A stretch of 64,000 nucleotides of DNA from Isachenkonia alkalipeptolytica (GCF_009910325.1 NZ_SUMG01000003.1:124001-188000); one strand, 5' to 3'; positions 53,519 through 62,904 are shown, numbered from the stretch's first letter. Made by a program: numbers and translations. Notes: generated by a model not told the origin, from the sequence alone.

Positions 53519-54820
53519 TTATGGCTCACGTTCATACTCACTAGGTACAGCCAACACCTCAAAAGGTATAATCAACATTTGATCTTCGTGGTCTAGTTCA
53601 ACAATTCCCTCGGGATTTTCAATCTGCACGTAGAGTTTGTAGACCGGCGGAAGATAGGATCCTGTTAGGAAAGTGTAGTAAAAAACCTCGGCCTTGACAA
53701 TGTTTTCAATCTTCAGCTCCTGTCCAAAAAATTTTTGACCCTTTTCTTCCTCAACTATGTTTTCTATGGATCTGAGGGGAATATCACCCAATACCTCAAA
53801 GGGTTCCAAGTGATAGTAAGGGATGCTGATCCGTGGCGGCTCTAAAAGGTCGCCCTCTGTATAATCTCTCATGGCATAACGAAATTCCGCCCGGTTTAAT
53901 TGAGATTGGAAAAACTGATCTACTGGATTTTCTGTAGCTTCAACGTATTTGATAATGGAATGAAATAAGTTTTCTTCAAAAAGACTATGCCTTAGACTGC
54001 GTTTAGGATCCTGATAGGATAGCAGATCCGCAACCATAGGGAAAAAGTGCTCTTGATAGACTTCCAAAGTTTCTTCTATGGATTTCCCTTCAAGGGTCTC
54101 TTTAGTAATTTCATCAGGATGTTCATCGATGGAGATATCTATTGATAAATCAATTCTTACATATAGACGCATTCCATTTTCTAAAGTTACACCATGCTCA
54201 TCCTCTTCAATAATTTCCTGTCCCATTTTTCCCGCAGCTTCTCGTACAATATCTTTGAATTCTTCAAGTTGTTCGGGAATATGCATACCGGGAGTTACGG
54301 GATTGATAAATACCGGCAGGGAATCAACGCCAAATTCTTGTAATATGCCTAAATCAATACCCCTGTTCGGTGCGTTTTCCAACTCCGCATCCAATTCCGA
54401 CAAATTATCAACTAGATAGAGTTCATCTCCCATTCCTCCGGGATGCGGTGGAATTTCAAAGGAAATATAATCCTCATCTTCCGAGGGATCTTCAACGATA
54501 TCTTCGTCTTCCGGATCGTCCTTTGGATCCTCCTCAACGATCTCTTCATCCTTTTCTTGATCAGGCTCATCCTCCACAATCGCATCACCATTTTCCTCTT
54601 CACCTTGACGCGAATCCTGGCCGCCCCAATTAAGAAAGTCCTGCAAAAGAAGAAAAGATGTGAGTAATACAAGGATTCCTGCTGCAATTGCCATCAGCTG
54701 CTTTCGTTTCTGCAGTTTCTTTTTTCGATAAATTTCCTGAAGGATTCGTTCTTTTTTTTCATCACTCAATTCTACGGCGGTGAAAGCCTTGCGAAAGTCA
54801 TTATTTTTCACACTCTTCAC
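53519..54820 (-). CDS. probable membrane anti-sigma factor
   Basis: 433 residues. A cytoplasmic N-terminal helical part of about 40 residues (FTAVELSDEKKERILQEIYRKK) could clamp a sigma factor. One membrane helix follows at about 41-62 (LMAIAAGILVLLTSFLLL), then a very acidic stalk (about 70-125) and an extracytoplasmic sensor domain of about 300 residues with no known family. The gene overlaps the ECF sigma gene by 20 bases. Topology and coupling match the transmembrane anti-sigma partners of ECF factors, but the exact class is not recognised from the sequence. It should hold the sigma inactive until an envelope signal arrives. Confidence 0.8.
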   Translation of the reverse strand: MKSVKNNDFRKAFTAVELSDEKKERILQEIYRKKKLQKRKQLMAIAAGILVLLTSFLLLQDFLNWGGQDSRQGEEENGDAIVEDEPDQEKDEEIVEEDPKDDPEDEDIVEDPSEDEDYISFEIPPHPGGMGDELYLVDNLSELDAELENAPNRGIDLGILQEFGVDSLPVFINPVTPGMHIPEQLEEFKDIVREAAGKMGQEIIEEDEHGVTLENGMRLYVRIDLSIDISIDEHPDEITKETLEGKSIEETLEVYQEHFFPMVADLLSYQDPKRSLRHSLFEENLFHSIIKYVEATENPVDQFFQSQLNRAEFRYAMRDYTEGDLLEPPRISIPYYHLEPFEVLGDIPLRSIENIVEEEKGQKFFGQELKIENIVKAEVFYYTFLTGSYLPPVYKLYVQIENPEGIVELDHEDQMLIIPFEVLAVPSEYEREP

Positions 54821-55292
54821 CTCCCAGTGTTTTCTTTAGCATTTTTCGACCTCTTGCCAACTGTGAACGGACAGTGGTTTCCTTCGTTTCTTGCAGTTTC
54901 GCAATTTCAACCGAAGAATAACCCTCATAATAATAAAGATAAATCGGAGTCTTGTATTTCACCGGCAGATTCAGAATTTCATCGAACACCTCAAATTCAT
55001 ATCGATCCTGGTGTTTGATTTGTTCCAATCGGTCGTTGTCTCCTGTCCTTTTTTTTCTGAACCAATATTTCAACTTATTTTTACAAATATTTGATGCGGT
55101 CACAATAAACCATCCCTTTTCATGGTCTTCCCCTTTAAAGGGTGGGGCTTTTTCCATTGCTCGAAGAAAGGTATCCTGTAGGGAATCTTCGGCTTCAGAA
55201 GGGTTTTTCATAAACATATAGCATACACGATACACGTGATCCGCATTTCGGTGATACAGTGCTTCGAATTCTTCCTTGGCCATAGCGTGCAA
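54801..55292 (-). CDS. ECF RNA polymerase sigma factor
   Basis: About 163 residues with sigma region 2 (YRVCYMFMKNPSEAEDSLQDTFLRAM; tryptophan/aromatic stretch GWFIVTASNICKNKL) and region 4 (LPVKYKTPIYLYYYEGYSSVEIA, then TVRSQLARGRKML). This is the compact two-domain ECF type. I favour TTG 55292, 7 bases after GGGAGG; ATG 55283 is 9 bases further on, and GTG 55301 is too close to the site. It is cotranscribed with the anti-sigma gene and preceded by an ECF-like promoter that the protein probably recognises itself. Confidence 0.92.
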   Translation of the reverse strand: MHAMAKEEFEALYHRNADHVYRVCYMFMKNPSEAEDSLQDTFLRAMEKAPPFKGEDHEKGWFIVTASNICKNKLKYWFRKKRTGDNDRLEQIKHQDRYEFEVFDEILNLPVKYKTPIYLYYYEGYSSVEIAKLQETKETTVRSQLARGRKMLKKTLGGEECEK

Positions 55293-55339
55293 ACCGGACA
55301 CCTCCCTTTCAGGATTTTAAAAAATCAGGGTTCATATAA

Positions 55340-55368
55340 GATACAATCGATGAACTTGATTCGTTGCA
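55340..55368 (-). promoter_or_regulatory. candidate ECF-sigma promoter of the sigma/anti-sigma operon
   Basis: On the minus strand TGCAACGAATC, 12 bases, TGTATC: a -35-like TGCAAC and -10-like TGTATC 17 bases apart. The start would lie about 40 bases before the sigma gene. Confidence 0.6.
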
Positions 55369-55450
55369 ATAAACTTTTTCGTTGCATAAAAAAATAACTT
55401 ACCTAAAAACACTAGCATATAGGATTTAAAATTTCAATAATTAAAAAATT

Positions 55451-55479
55451 TGCAACGAATCGTACTGCTGAATTGTGTC
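55451..55479 (+). promoter_or_regulatory. candidate ECF-sigma promoter of the acidic lipoprotein gene
   Basis: TGCAACGAATC, 12 bases, TGTGTC: same -35 motif, same spacing and nearly the same -10 as the minus-strand promoter 80 bases away. The start would lie about 105 bases before the ATG at 55594. Confidence 0.6.
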
Positions 55480-55593
55480 CTTAGTAGAAACCCCTTTTGA
55501 AAAGAAAGCAGATGGTTTTAAGAGATGAAAATCACTAGAAATAAGATACAAAGGAAGTGAAAGGGGAAATTAAAACTCAAAGGAGGTAAATTA

Positions 55594-56973
55594 ATGTATC
55601 AGGGAAAAGGGATAGGAAGAACTTTATGGACACTGATCTTCATAGCTATAATCGGCTTGATCATGGTCGGATGTAATCAGGAAGAAGACTTAGCATCTGA
55701 GGGCGAAGATGACAATGAAGAAGAAGTGGTGATGGAAGGGGAGGTTGAAAGAGACGATGAAAAGGAAAGTGAAAAGGAATCGAAGGATGATGTAAAAGAA
55801 CTTGAAAAAACCGAGTCCGAAGATGCCACAGGGAATAGTGCTATAGTTGAAGTGACATCCCAAGAGCTTCAGAAAATAACCGTGGAACCCTATGAAATAG
55901 AAGAACGTCTCATACTCTCGGGGGATCGAGATTATGTTTTAACGGAAATGCCGACAGCACCTGGAACAGTCCATATCATATCAGAGTTTGAAGCATGGAA
56001 AAAAGCATATGATGAGATGGATAGCAGCAGCGGGTCTAAGCAACCAATGTATTGGTATGGTTCTTTACTCAAGGATGCTTGGTCAGATCCTGAAGATTAT
56101 CGCGGGGATCGACTGGAAAATCACCCGGTGGATGATGACTTATTCATCAGTTCCATTAATTACAAAGAAGTATCACTGGACGGGAAACGTATTCTTTATA
56201 GCGTTTCCATGTATGAAGAAGAAGGACAGCATGAAGGGCCGGAAAGCATCTCAGGAGTATTTGTTACAAACTTTGAAATCCCTGTTGAGCCTAAGGAATT
56301 GAACATCAGCGAAGGGTTTTTCTCCATAAAACCTCTTTGGTCAGAAAGCAATGAAGTAATATATTATGTTCTCGAAGATGGGCTATTTTCTTATTCTGTG
56401 GCGGAAGACATAGAAAAGCTGATCATACCATCGAAAGATCTACCGGGAATACCAAGGGAAGAGAGCGACAGAGGTAAGCAAGGTGTTCATTATGAGACAT
56501 ATAGGGACGAAGAGTCCACCTATATCTACTACTACCATGATGAAAAAATAATGAAAATCACCTTAGGGGATGAAGCGGAAGTCGAAACCTTTTATGAAGG
56601 CATAGATGGAGAAGAGTTAGAGAATATAACGGTTCTAAAGGAGGATCATTTACTCTTATCTTATGAATCCGGGATTTTTGAAAAAACCGAGCTACAGTTA
56701 TTTAACGGCGAAGAAATAGAGATTGAAAAGACTCGTGGGACTTCACAGTTTCAAGACCATTTCATCAGCGAATCCGGTCACGTTTTTCTTCTTTTTACGA
56801 CATTTGAGGATGGCGCTGAAGTTCAGGTATTTGACCAGGAGCTGAGTAAGGAAAAGAGTTATCGACTGCCTCCTTCTTTTAGTCACAGTACTGTTTTGGG
56901 GAAAGTCCCCGGCGAACCGGGAGAGCTTGCAGTGATATGTGATGAGGCATATTATAACCTGAAGACTCCGTAA
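55594..56973 (+). CDS. acidic lipoprotein, probable member of the ECF regulon
   Basis: 459 residues. Signal with lipobox MVGC (Cys about 28), a strongly acidic stalk of about 50 residues (many Glu/Asp), then an exported domain. Short blade-like repeats there (IKPLWSESNEVIYYVLEDG; YIYYYHDEKIMKITLGDE) suggest a beta-propeller. It is not recognised beyond lipoprotein. ATG 55594 follows AAAGGAGGT. The upstream promoter matches that of the neighbouring ECF sigma operon, so it is probably induced with it. It may be a surface sensor or binding protein. Confidence 0.78.
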   Translation: MYQGKGIGRTLWTLIFIAIIGLIMVGCNQEEDLASEGEDDNEEEVVMEGEVERDDEKESEKESKDDVKELEKTESEDATGNSAIVEVTSQELQKITVEPYEIEERLILSGDRDYVLTEMPTAPGTVHIISEFEAWKKAYDEMDSSSGSKQPMYWYGSLLKDAWSDPEDYRGDRLENHPVDDDLFISSINYKEVSLDGKRILYSVSMYEEEGQHEGPESISGVFVTNFEIPVEPKELNISEGFFSIKPLWSESNEVIYYVLEDGLFSYSVAEDIEKLIIPSKDLPGIPREESDRGKQGVHYETYRDEESTYIYYYHDEKIMKITLGDEAEVETFYEGIDGEELENITVLKEDHLLLSYESGIFEKTELQLFNGEEIEIEKTRGTSQFQDHFISESGHVFLLFTTFEDGAEVQVFDQELSKEKSYRLPPSFSHSTVLGKVPGEPGELAVICDEAYYNLKTP

Positions 56974-56997
56974 CAATCCATGTCGAACTTTGTCGAC

Positions 56998-57025
56998 AGA
57001 AAATCTTGAAATTTCAAGGTTTTCT
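56998..57025. terminator. near-perfect palindrome, possible terminator
   Basis: AGAAAATCTTGAAA then TTTCAAGGTTTTCT: symmetric over 28 bases with one mismatched pair, between the two lipoprotein genes. The right arm is T-rich but no long T-run follows. It could instead be an operator for the next gene. Confidence 0.4.
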
Positions 57026-57072
57026 ATGATATCATAGGGCAAAAGGATGACAAAATATTTAAGGAGGTCTGT

Positions 57073-58803
57073 ATGTTTAAAAAAGTGTTTTACCTGGTTC
57101 TAATTCTGATGCTGATTTTTATTATTGGAGGGTGCACCGAGGAGGAAGAACCGGAAGAAGAAGATCTTACAGAAAATGAGGAGCTTGAGGAAGAAGAAAA
57201 TCCGGAACAAGAAGAGCCTGAGGCAGAGAAACCGGAGGCAGAAGAGCCCTCGGAAGAAAATGATGAAGAAGCTCCTGCACCGGATGACGAAGAAGAGAAG
57301 TCCAGTATTGCAAAATACGATTGGGAAGATATGAAATCCGAATGGGAAGGAGAAATTGACTTTCGAGCTGATGGTCTATATGACCAATTGATAACAGAGG
57401 AAGAAATTCATTTTCTCTATAGAAAAGACGAAGCCCTTTACTATCAATCTTTTGATCTGGAAAATGGACAGGAAATCACGCAGAAAAAGGTCGAAGAAGC
57501 TTCATCGCAGATGATTTTTGATCGTTCTAGCGATACAACCATTAAGCTTCATGATTATAACGACCATATTTATGCCCTTATTGGAGAAAACCGTAGAATC
57601 TCTGAAGAAGAGCAGGAAGAACAGAAAATGTTATTGATCGATCTTGAAGAGGATGAAGTACTTCTCTCTAAATCACCGGTGATCGAAAACTTTACCTTTC
57701 CCAAAAGAGAAGGAACGTATTTGCCGGGTTTTATTTACGATGTTACGGCAGACGGACGTTATTTGATGATCCTTCATTCTTTTCCGGGTATGAGCGGTTG
57801 GGATAATTATCTTATGAACTTTAAAAATCAGAAAAAAGAGGATATTGAAGAGGAGAATCAAGTATTTCTAAATCAAATTAAAGATGTACCCTTATGGGTT
57901 TATGATATAGAAGAACAGCGGATTATGGAAATTCCGTACGATGAGGAAATTGAAGCCCTTGTTCCCTATGATGTGGAAGGCCTGGCGAATGGAATAAACC
58001 TTATCTTTACGGAAGAAGAAGGGTGGTTGACCTTAGATGTTGAAAACCGACTGGTCCGAAAAACCGAAGAAGGAGGTACTTATCAAAGGATCGAATCGGA
58101 ATTCTCGGGGATTGAAGAGTACCGAAAAGGCACCCTGTTCGGAGAGAGTCTGTTTTTAGCCAATCTTCAAGAGATCGGGAAGATGTGCGAAATGCCAGAG
58201 CCTGGTTACCTTTATAACTTTGATGGTCAGGAACTCGAGCATTTAGGAAATCTTGGGCTTAAATGGGGACGGAAGTCTTTTCACTATAATAAACACAACG
58301 GGGAGATCATAATAAACAAAGCTGCACAACAAAGTGAAGAAGAAAGAGAAGCGGACGCAGAAAACGAGGAATATGTGGAAAGAATCTACCGACTTACCAT
58401 TGATCAGGAAAAAGTACTGGAGAATGAAGGGGATGAACGGGTGGAAAGTTTGGAAGACCTGAAAGGCTTCGAGATTGTTGATGTAATGGAATTTTCAGTC
58501 GGCACCTATCAAGAAGGGAAAAAGCATTTAAGTCTCTCGGACAATGATGTTGGTTATTCTTTCCCACTCCAAGATTTTTCTCATCTAGATTACGGAATTT
58601 TGATAGGAAGAACACTGGAACGGGTAGGAGGAATGAAATCTCCTTTCTTCTACGCCTATCGAAATGACGAGGAAGAAGAAAAAATCGTTGAAATCGACGG
58701 CGCAGAACTAATTCTCACCACGGATAATCAACTTATCGTATTGTTAGATAACCAAATGCAGGCATTTAATCTTGAAGAGTTTTTTGATGCTTTAGAACAA
58801 TAA
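57073..58803 (+). CDS. acidic lipoprotein, beta-propeller-like
   Basis: 576 residues. Lipobox IGGC (Cys about 23), a Glu/Pro-rich stalk of roughly 55 residues, then a large exported domain with repeated short strands of the kind seen in WD/PQQ-like propellers (LIDLEEDEVLLSKSP; VYDIEEQRIMEIPYDEE). Several segments recall the lipoprotein at 61219-62904, for example ESLFLANLQEIGKMC against DSLFLSFSSENIPMC, and similar C-terminal ends with LEEFFDALEQ. The two are probably paralogues. ATG 57073 has AAGGAGGT upstream. Function unknown. The next gene begins at once. Confidence 0.78.
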   Translation: MFKKVFYLVLILMLIFIIGGCTEEEEPEEEDLTENEELEEEENPEQEEPEAEKPEAEEPSEENDEEAPAPDDEEEKSSIAKYDWEDMKSEWEGEIDFRADGLYDQLITEEEIHFLYRKDEALYYQSFDLENGQEITQKKVEEASSQMIFDRSSDTTIKLHDYNDHIYALIGENRRISEEEQEEQKMLLIDLEEDEVLLSKSPVIENFTFPKREGTYLPGFIYDVTADGRYLMILHSFPGMSGWDNYLMNFKNQKKEDIEEENQVFLNQIKDVPLWVYDIEEQRIMEIPYDEEIEALVPYDVEGLANGINLIFTEEEGWLTLDVENRLVRKTEEGGTYQRIESEFSGIEEYRKGTLFGESLFLANLQEIGKMCEMPEPGYLYNFDGQELEHLGNLGLKWGRKSFHYNKHNGEIIINKAAQQSEEEREADAENEEYVERIYRLTIDQEKVLENEGDERVESLEDLKGFEIVDVMEFSVGTYQEGKKHLSLSDNDVGYSFPLQDFSHLDYGILIGRTLERVGGMKSPFFYAYRNDEEEEKIVEIDGAELILTTDNQLIVLLDNQMQAFNLEEFFDALEQ

Positions 58804-58865
58804 TGTCAATTATCGTTGGAGATAAACAAATGGAGACCTGTCTGATAAAACCAAGAGGTGAACAC

Positions 58866-59846
58866 ATGGCTTTAAATATTCTCTTTTTCGGCACCAATCA
58901 TCCAAAATCCATAAAACCTCTTTACGCCTTGGACCGGAAGCACCAAATCCTTGGCGTCGTGGAATGGAGTCCTAAGGAGGACACTGTCAAAAAGATCCTA
59001 CGGCAAATCTACCATTATGGGAAAGGGCTTCGAGGAGAAGTTAAAACCCTTAGAAGTTTTGCGAAAAATAGAAAAATCCCCCACATAAACACCCATTCCT
59101 GTCCCATAACCTCCGGGGAATTTGAAGAAAAGATAAAAAACCTTCAGCCGGATCTAATTTGTGTATCCAATTTCGGAGAACGGATCCCCCTCAACATTAT
59201 TGAAATTCCAAAGCACGGCGGAATCAATGCCCACGGATCGTATCTCCCGAATTACCAAGGAGCGATTCCTTGGTTCTGGCAGTACTACAACATGGAAAAA
59301 GAGGGCGGCGTAACGATCCACCGAATGAGCGAGAAGGAGGATCAGGGGGAGATCTTACTTCAGGAGAAGTTTCCCATTGAGTTGGGTTTGCGGGAAAACC
59401 AGTTGCTACAACGGATTACTAAGCACACTACAAAACTCCTGATGGAGACTGTAGAAGAGATCGAACAAACCGGAGGGATCGAAGCAAACGAGGGAAATAT
59501 CATTCCAAAAGAACCTGAAAACCTCTTTAAAGGTCGCTGTATTCAGCGGGGAGAAAAATTTATCGACTGGAATATCTGGGAGGTAGAGCGGGTATACCAT
59601 TTTCTTCGGGGGACGGATGCCATGGAGCTGGATCCTCCGTTTTGGGGAGGTATTTGGGAAGTACAGGATTACAAGAAAATGAAAACCCCGTCGGGAAAAG
59701 CAACATCGGATGCAAGACGACGACAACCCGGTGATATACGAAAAACAAAAGAGGGGTATCGGCTGTTATGCAAAAACGGAGAAGTTTTGCTGCAACCCCA
59801 TTTTTCATTTAAAGCCCTCATAACCGGAATGCTTGCTAAGCGATGA
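58866..59846 (+). CDS. formyltransferase-family protein (Fmt/ArnA-like)
   Basis: 326 residues. The N-terminal formyltransferase fold contains LNILFFGTNHP, the NAHGSYLPNYQGAIPW segment (with the catalytic Asn/His region N-x-H), the conserved MSEKEDQGEIL, and a C-terminal Fmt-type domain (NIWEVERVYHFLRGTD). It would transfer a formyl group from 10-formyl-tetrahydrofolate to an amine. A sugar or other small amine is more likely than Met-tRNA, since the gene is not in the usual def-fmt context. ATG 58866 follows GAGGTG; a longer frame from 58803 has no site. The VanW gene follows. Confidence 0.83.
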   Translation: MALNILFFGTNHPKSIKPLYALDRKHQILGVVEWSPKEDTVKKILRQIYHYGKGLRGEVKTLRSFAKNRKIPHINTHSCPITSGEFEEKIKNLQPDLICVSNFGERIPLNIIEIPKHGGINAHGSYLPNYQGAIPWFWQYYNMEKEGGVTIHRMSEKEDQGEILLQEKFPIELGLRENQLLQRITKHTTKLLMETVEEIEQTGGIEANEGNIIPKEPENLFKGRCIQRGEKFIDWNIWEVERVYHFLRGTDAMELDPPFWGGIWEVQDYKKMKTPSGKATSDARRRQPGDIRKTKEGYRLLCKNGEVLLQPHFSFKALITGMLAKR

Positions 59847-59915
59847 GGCTACCGAAGACCGAAAGTTTGAAAAAAGTGATCATAATACTCAGTAAGGAGA
59901 TAAGGAGGATGCGCA

Positions 59916-60788
59916 TTGCAACCGATTAAGCGAAGCAAGCTCAGGCTCTTTCTAGGGAAAAACTATTATACCCTCAGAAAGCATATGCAGTGGAGGTTAT
60001 CGAAGGAGAAATATGCCGATCGTCAAGAAAAAGCAATCCGATCCCATCTGTATTTCAGTCATAAAACCCCTCTCTACCGCAAACTGAAAAATGTGGATAT
60101 GTGGCTTCAGGAGAATAAGGTGATCAATCTCAACATTGCCATAAAAACCCTAAACGGTCTGGTCCTCTATCCGGGAGAGACGCTGTCCTATTGGAAGAGA
60201 ATCGGGAATCCTACTGCAAAAAAAGGGTATGTCGAGGGAATGCAGCTATCCCACGGAAAATTCATTGCCAACATCGGAGGAGGGCTTTGCCAGCTTTCCA
60301 ATCTGATTTACTGGATGACCCTTCACACCCCCCTTACCGTCACGGAGCGAAATCGCCACAGCTATGATGTGTTCCCGGATGTAAAAAGAAAGCAGCCCTT
60401 TGGCAGTGGTGCCACCTGTGTATATAATTACGTGGATCTGCAGATTAAAAATGAAACCGAGGTTCCAATGCAGCTTTGTCTGGATGTGGGGGATACCCAT
60501 CTGATCGGCGCATGGCGGGGAGAAGAACCTCATGAGCTGACCTATGAAGTTTATGAAAAGGAACACTGGATCACCCATGAATACTGGGGAGGATACCTCA
60601 GAAACAACCTGATACACCGAAAAGTCTACAATCTGGAGGGAGAAATAATTGACGATGAGTATGTTACGGAAAATCATGCAATTATGATGTATCAGCCGTT
60701 ACTGGAGACCGGAAAGAGTCGAAAAAATGAACAGCGACACCGAGGCGTGTCTGTTAAAGAAAAGCTTCCGGGGGTAAATACGTGTTAA
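59916..60788 (+). CDS. VanW family protein
   Basis: 290 residues with the VanW domain at about 75-215: NGLVLYPGETLSYWKRIGNP, KGYVEGM, IANIGGGLCQLSNLIYW, and HSYDVFP. The role of VanW is unknown; it is often near cell-wall or glycopeptide-resistance genes but also occurs alone. No signal peptide is visible. The start TTG 59916 lies 7 bases after AGGAGG. The tail (from about residue 265) is charged and ends near repeat copy 5. Same direction as the formyltransferase, 69 bases apart. Confidence 0.87.
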   Translation: MQPIKRSKLRLFLGKNYYTLRKHMQWRLSKEKYADRQEKAIRSHLYFSHKTPLYRKLKNVDMWLQENKVINLNIAIKTLNGLVLYPGETLSYWKRIGNPTAKKGYVEGMQLSHGKFIANIGGGLCQLSNLIYWMTLHTPLTVTERNRHSYDVFPDVKRKQPFGSGATCVYNYVDLQIKNETEVPMQLCLDVGDTHLIGAWRGEEPHELTYEVYEKEHWITHEYWGGYLRNNLIHRKVYNLEGEIIDDEYVTENHAIMMYQPLLETGKSRKNEQRHRGVSVKEKLPGVNTC

Positions 60789-60806
60789 CGAGGAATTTAT
60801 TTTAAT

Positions 60807-60946
60807 CTCACAAGGGGACGGTGGTTTTGTGAGGTAGTAAAACAAACGTGTAGAGCATCTAATTAATTTAATTCTTTTTATGTTTATAGAGGGATGGATA
60901 CAGTTATTATTTGAAAACCTCACAACAGAACCGTCCCCGCGTGAGG
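60807..60946. repeat. REP-doublet element, copy 5 (140-bp form)
   Basis: Left end CTCACAAGGGGACGGTGG, TTTTGTGAGGTAGT; interior TGTAGAGCATCTAATT and TATAGAGGGATGGATACAG; right end CTCACAACAGAACCGTCC, CGCGTGAGG. It is almost identical to copy 7, differing at a handful of positions. Confidence 0.9.
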
Positions 60947-61180
60947 TTTGAGGACTTCCTCCTCTGCAGCATTTATATTGACATAGTAAAAAACTTTATC
61001 GAATTGACTCGACTGATTAAGATTTACTCCGGACAGGATGCCATATCCAAGATGTTGAAAATCCTTAATTGGTCTTCTCCATAGAGTTCCAGCTCTGCAT
61101 GGGGCATTCTCTGGTGCAAAGCAGTAACACCGAAAACCTCTCTGTCAAACTCATGAAGCCGGATCGATACTGACCCTCCC
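60947..61180 (-). pseudogene. frameshifted protein remnant
   Basis: On the minus strand one frame reads SVSIRLHEFDREVFGVTALH and on to ELELYGEDQLRIFNIL, then a second frame takes over with GYGILSGVNLNQSSQFDK and VFYYVNINAAEEEVLKP. It runs into repeat copy 5. The composition is protein-like in both pieces, and together they look like one gene end broken by a frameshift. No family is recognised. It lies after the 61219 lipoprotein gene and may be a neighbour's remains. Confidence 0.5.
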
Positions 61181-61218
61181 CGCTGTTTAAATCAAAGGCC
61201 TGTCATTCCCCGAGCCCA

Positions 61219-62904
61219 TTACGTATCCTTCCCTGAGGCACTATCGTTTTTCTCAACTTCCATGCCCAAGGCTTCATGAAAAAACTCAATCAGTTCTGTC
61301 CGGTCAAACTGAAATATTCCCTCTTCCGTTTTGAGATAGACCCGATCCCCTTCTTTGGCTGCATTTTCCATGCCTGGCAAATGAAGTCTTTCCCACTCCC
61401 CTTCTTCATTTCTGACGGTATACACATAGTTGCTACGTCCTAAATAATGGCTTGGTGTCAGGATCATACCATATCCCTCAGAGGGAAAAAACTCTACAGC
61501 GGTAAAAGAGAAACCGCCTTCGTCAAACCCTACTAGAGGGTCATCTTTTTCAAAGGTTTTCTTTCTCTCAAAAAAATCAATTTTATCAAGATCTTTAATC
61601 TTTGTAACAGGATCTCCCTGGTCTCCTACGGGCTCATTCACCTCGTAGATGATGACTTCCGGTTCCTCTTGTGTTCCCCCGATCACCCTAAGTTCCTCCC
61701 GTTCATCATCGTATTCCAGCACAATCATCTCTCCGGTAGTTGCCAGTAATTCCAGGCCTTGATCGGTTACATGCCAAAGATCATGAAAATTTGAATATCC
61801 ACCGCACATTGGAATATTTTCACTGCTGAATGATAGAAATAGCGAATCTCCAAACATACGGCCTCCACCTAAAGTTTCTAAAGGAATCACTTTTTCCTCC
61901 GTATGCCGGTAGGGCCCTCCGATTTCAAGCTTGGTTCCTTTGTTCTCTTCGGGATTTATTCGCCACCAACCCTTGTTGTCCGAGGCCAGAATCATTTCCT
62001 CCTCCCCTAAGGGAACCAGATTGTAGGTGGACAGGGGTTGATCCAGAAGGTCCTGATGATTCGCCACTATTTCCCCCTCTTTAAGATCAAACACCTGTAG
62101 AAAGTTTTCCTCCGGTACGAAGGGCTCTCCCTGTTCATTCGGAGGATACCCTTCGGCAATGAAGCTAAGGTAATCAATGGTGATGTATAAATAGCGATGG
62201 TTGTTTGAAACCTCCGCCGTGAGATCCGGGTTGTTGCCTCTTCTGCCGAAATCGCTTAGTTCAGCGGAGTGAATAACGCGGAAGTCCTGTTCTTCCCGGG
62301 ATACCACTTCCACAAGCTCCACCCTTCGGATCCAGTTTCCGCCATCTCCAGGGTTTTTCTCCTTTGCAAGGATATACTCCGTTTCATCAAAGGTAAAATG
62401 CTCTAGTAAAACTTCTTTATCCAGAGTTTCTTTATACTCCTGAAGAATAGGCGGCTGATAGTGATAACCGCCAAAAATTTTCCTTCCCTGATCATAACCT
62501 TCATCTTCCGGTCCCCAGGCCTGTTCATAGGAGGGTAAATCCTCTATATGAAGGAAGGGTTCATAGGCTCCTTCAACCACAAGATCCTCCTCCACGGTAT
62601 AGGGAATTTCCATTCCCTGTCCCCGGTCCTCCCCGTTAACGATCCATCCTTCAAAAATCTGTTCATAATCCTCCTTCAGAGCAAAGCGTACTTGCGTACC
62701 TTCCTTTACCTCTTCCTCGGGATAAGTCTCAAGGAGTTGCTTAAAGTCCTCATCAATCTCCACCCTATACATGATGTCATCCTCTGCTTCTGCTTCTTCT
62801 CCGTTCTCAGCATACTCACCGTTCTCACCGTTTTCCTCGGTACACCCTTGGGTAATCAACAATAAAAAAATCAACAGCGGGATGGTCATCCATTTTTTAT
62901 CCAC
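61219..62904 (-). CDS. acidic lipoprotein, paralogue of the 57073 gene product
   Basis: 561 residues. Lipobox TQGC (Cys about 21), a short acidic/Gly stalk, then a module with AEDDIMYRVEIDEDFKQLLE and the InlB/B-repeat-like VEEDLVVEGAYEPF. A large exported beta-rich domain follows, with propeller-like repeats (VFDLKEGEIVANHQDLLDQP; GIFQFDRTELIEFF). Resemblance to the 57073 product is strongest in the central DSLFL and C-terminal regions. The ribosome site AAAGGGGGC precedes the ATG. Function unknown; a surface sensor or binding protein is likely. Confidence 0.78.
   Translation of the reverse strand: MDKKWMTIPLLIFLLLITQGCTEENGENGEYAENGEEAEAEDDIMYRVEIDEDFKQLLETYPEEEVKEGTQVRFALKEDYEQIFEGWIVNGEDRGQGMEIPYTVEEDLVVEGAYEPFLHIEDLPSYEQAWGPEDEGYDQGRKIFGGYHYQPPILQEYKETLDKEVLLEHFTFDETEYILAKEKNPGDGGNWIRRVELVEVVSREEQDFRVIHSAELSDFGRRGNNPDLTAEVSNNHRYLYITIDYLSFIAEGYPPNEQGEPFVPEENFLQVFDLKEGEIVANHQDLLDQPLSTYNLVPLGEEEMILASDNKGWWRINPEENKGTKLEIGGPYRHTEEKVIPLETLGGGRMFGDSLFLSFSSENIPMCGGYSNFHDLWHVTDQGLELLATTGEMIVLEYDDEREELRVIGGTQEEPEVIIYEVNEPVGDQGDPVTKIKDLDKIDFFERKKTFEKDDPLVGFDEGGFSFTAVEFFPSEGYGMILTPSHYLGRSNYVYTVRNEEGEWERLHLPGMENAAKEGDRVYLKTEEGIFQFDRTELIEFFHEALGMEVEKNDSASGKDT

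Larger units (their letters stand above)
55293..55593. other. divergent control region of the sigma operon and lipoprotein gene
   Basis: Holds two matched ECF-type promoters on opposite strands (described separately) and a third partial TTTCGTTGCAT at 55377-55387. No ORF. Confidence 0.6.
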
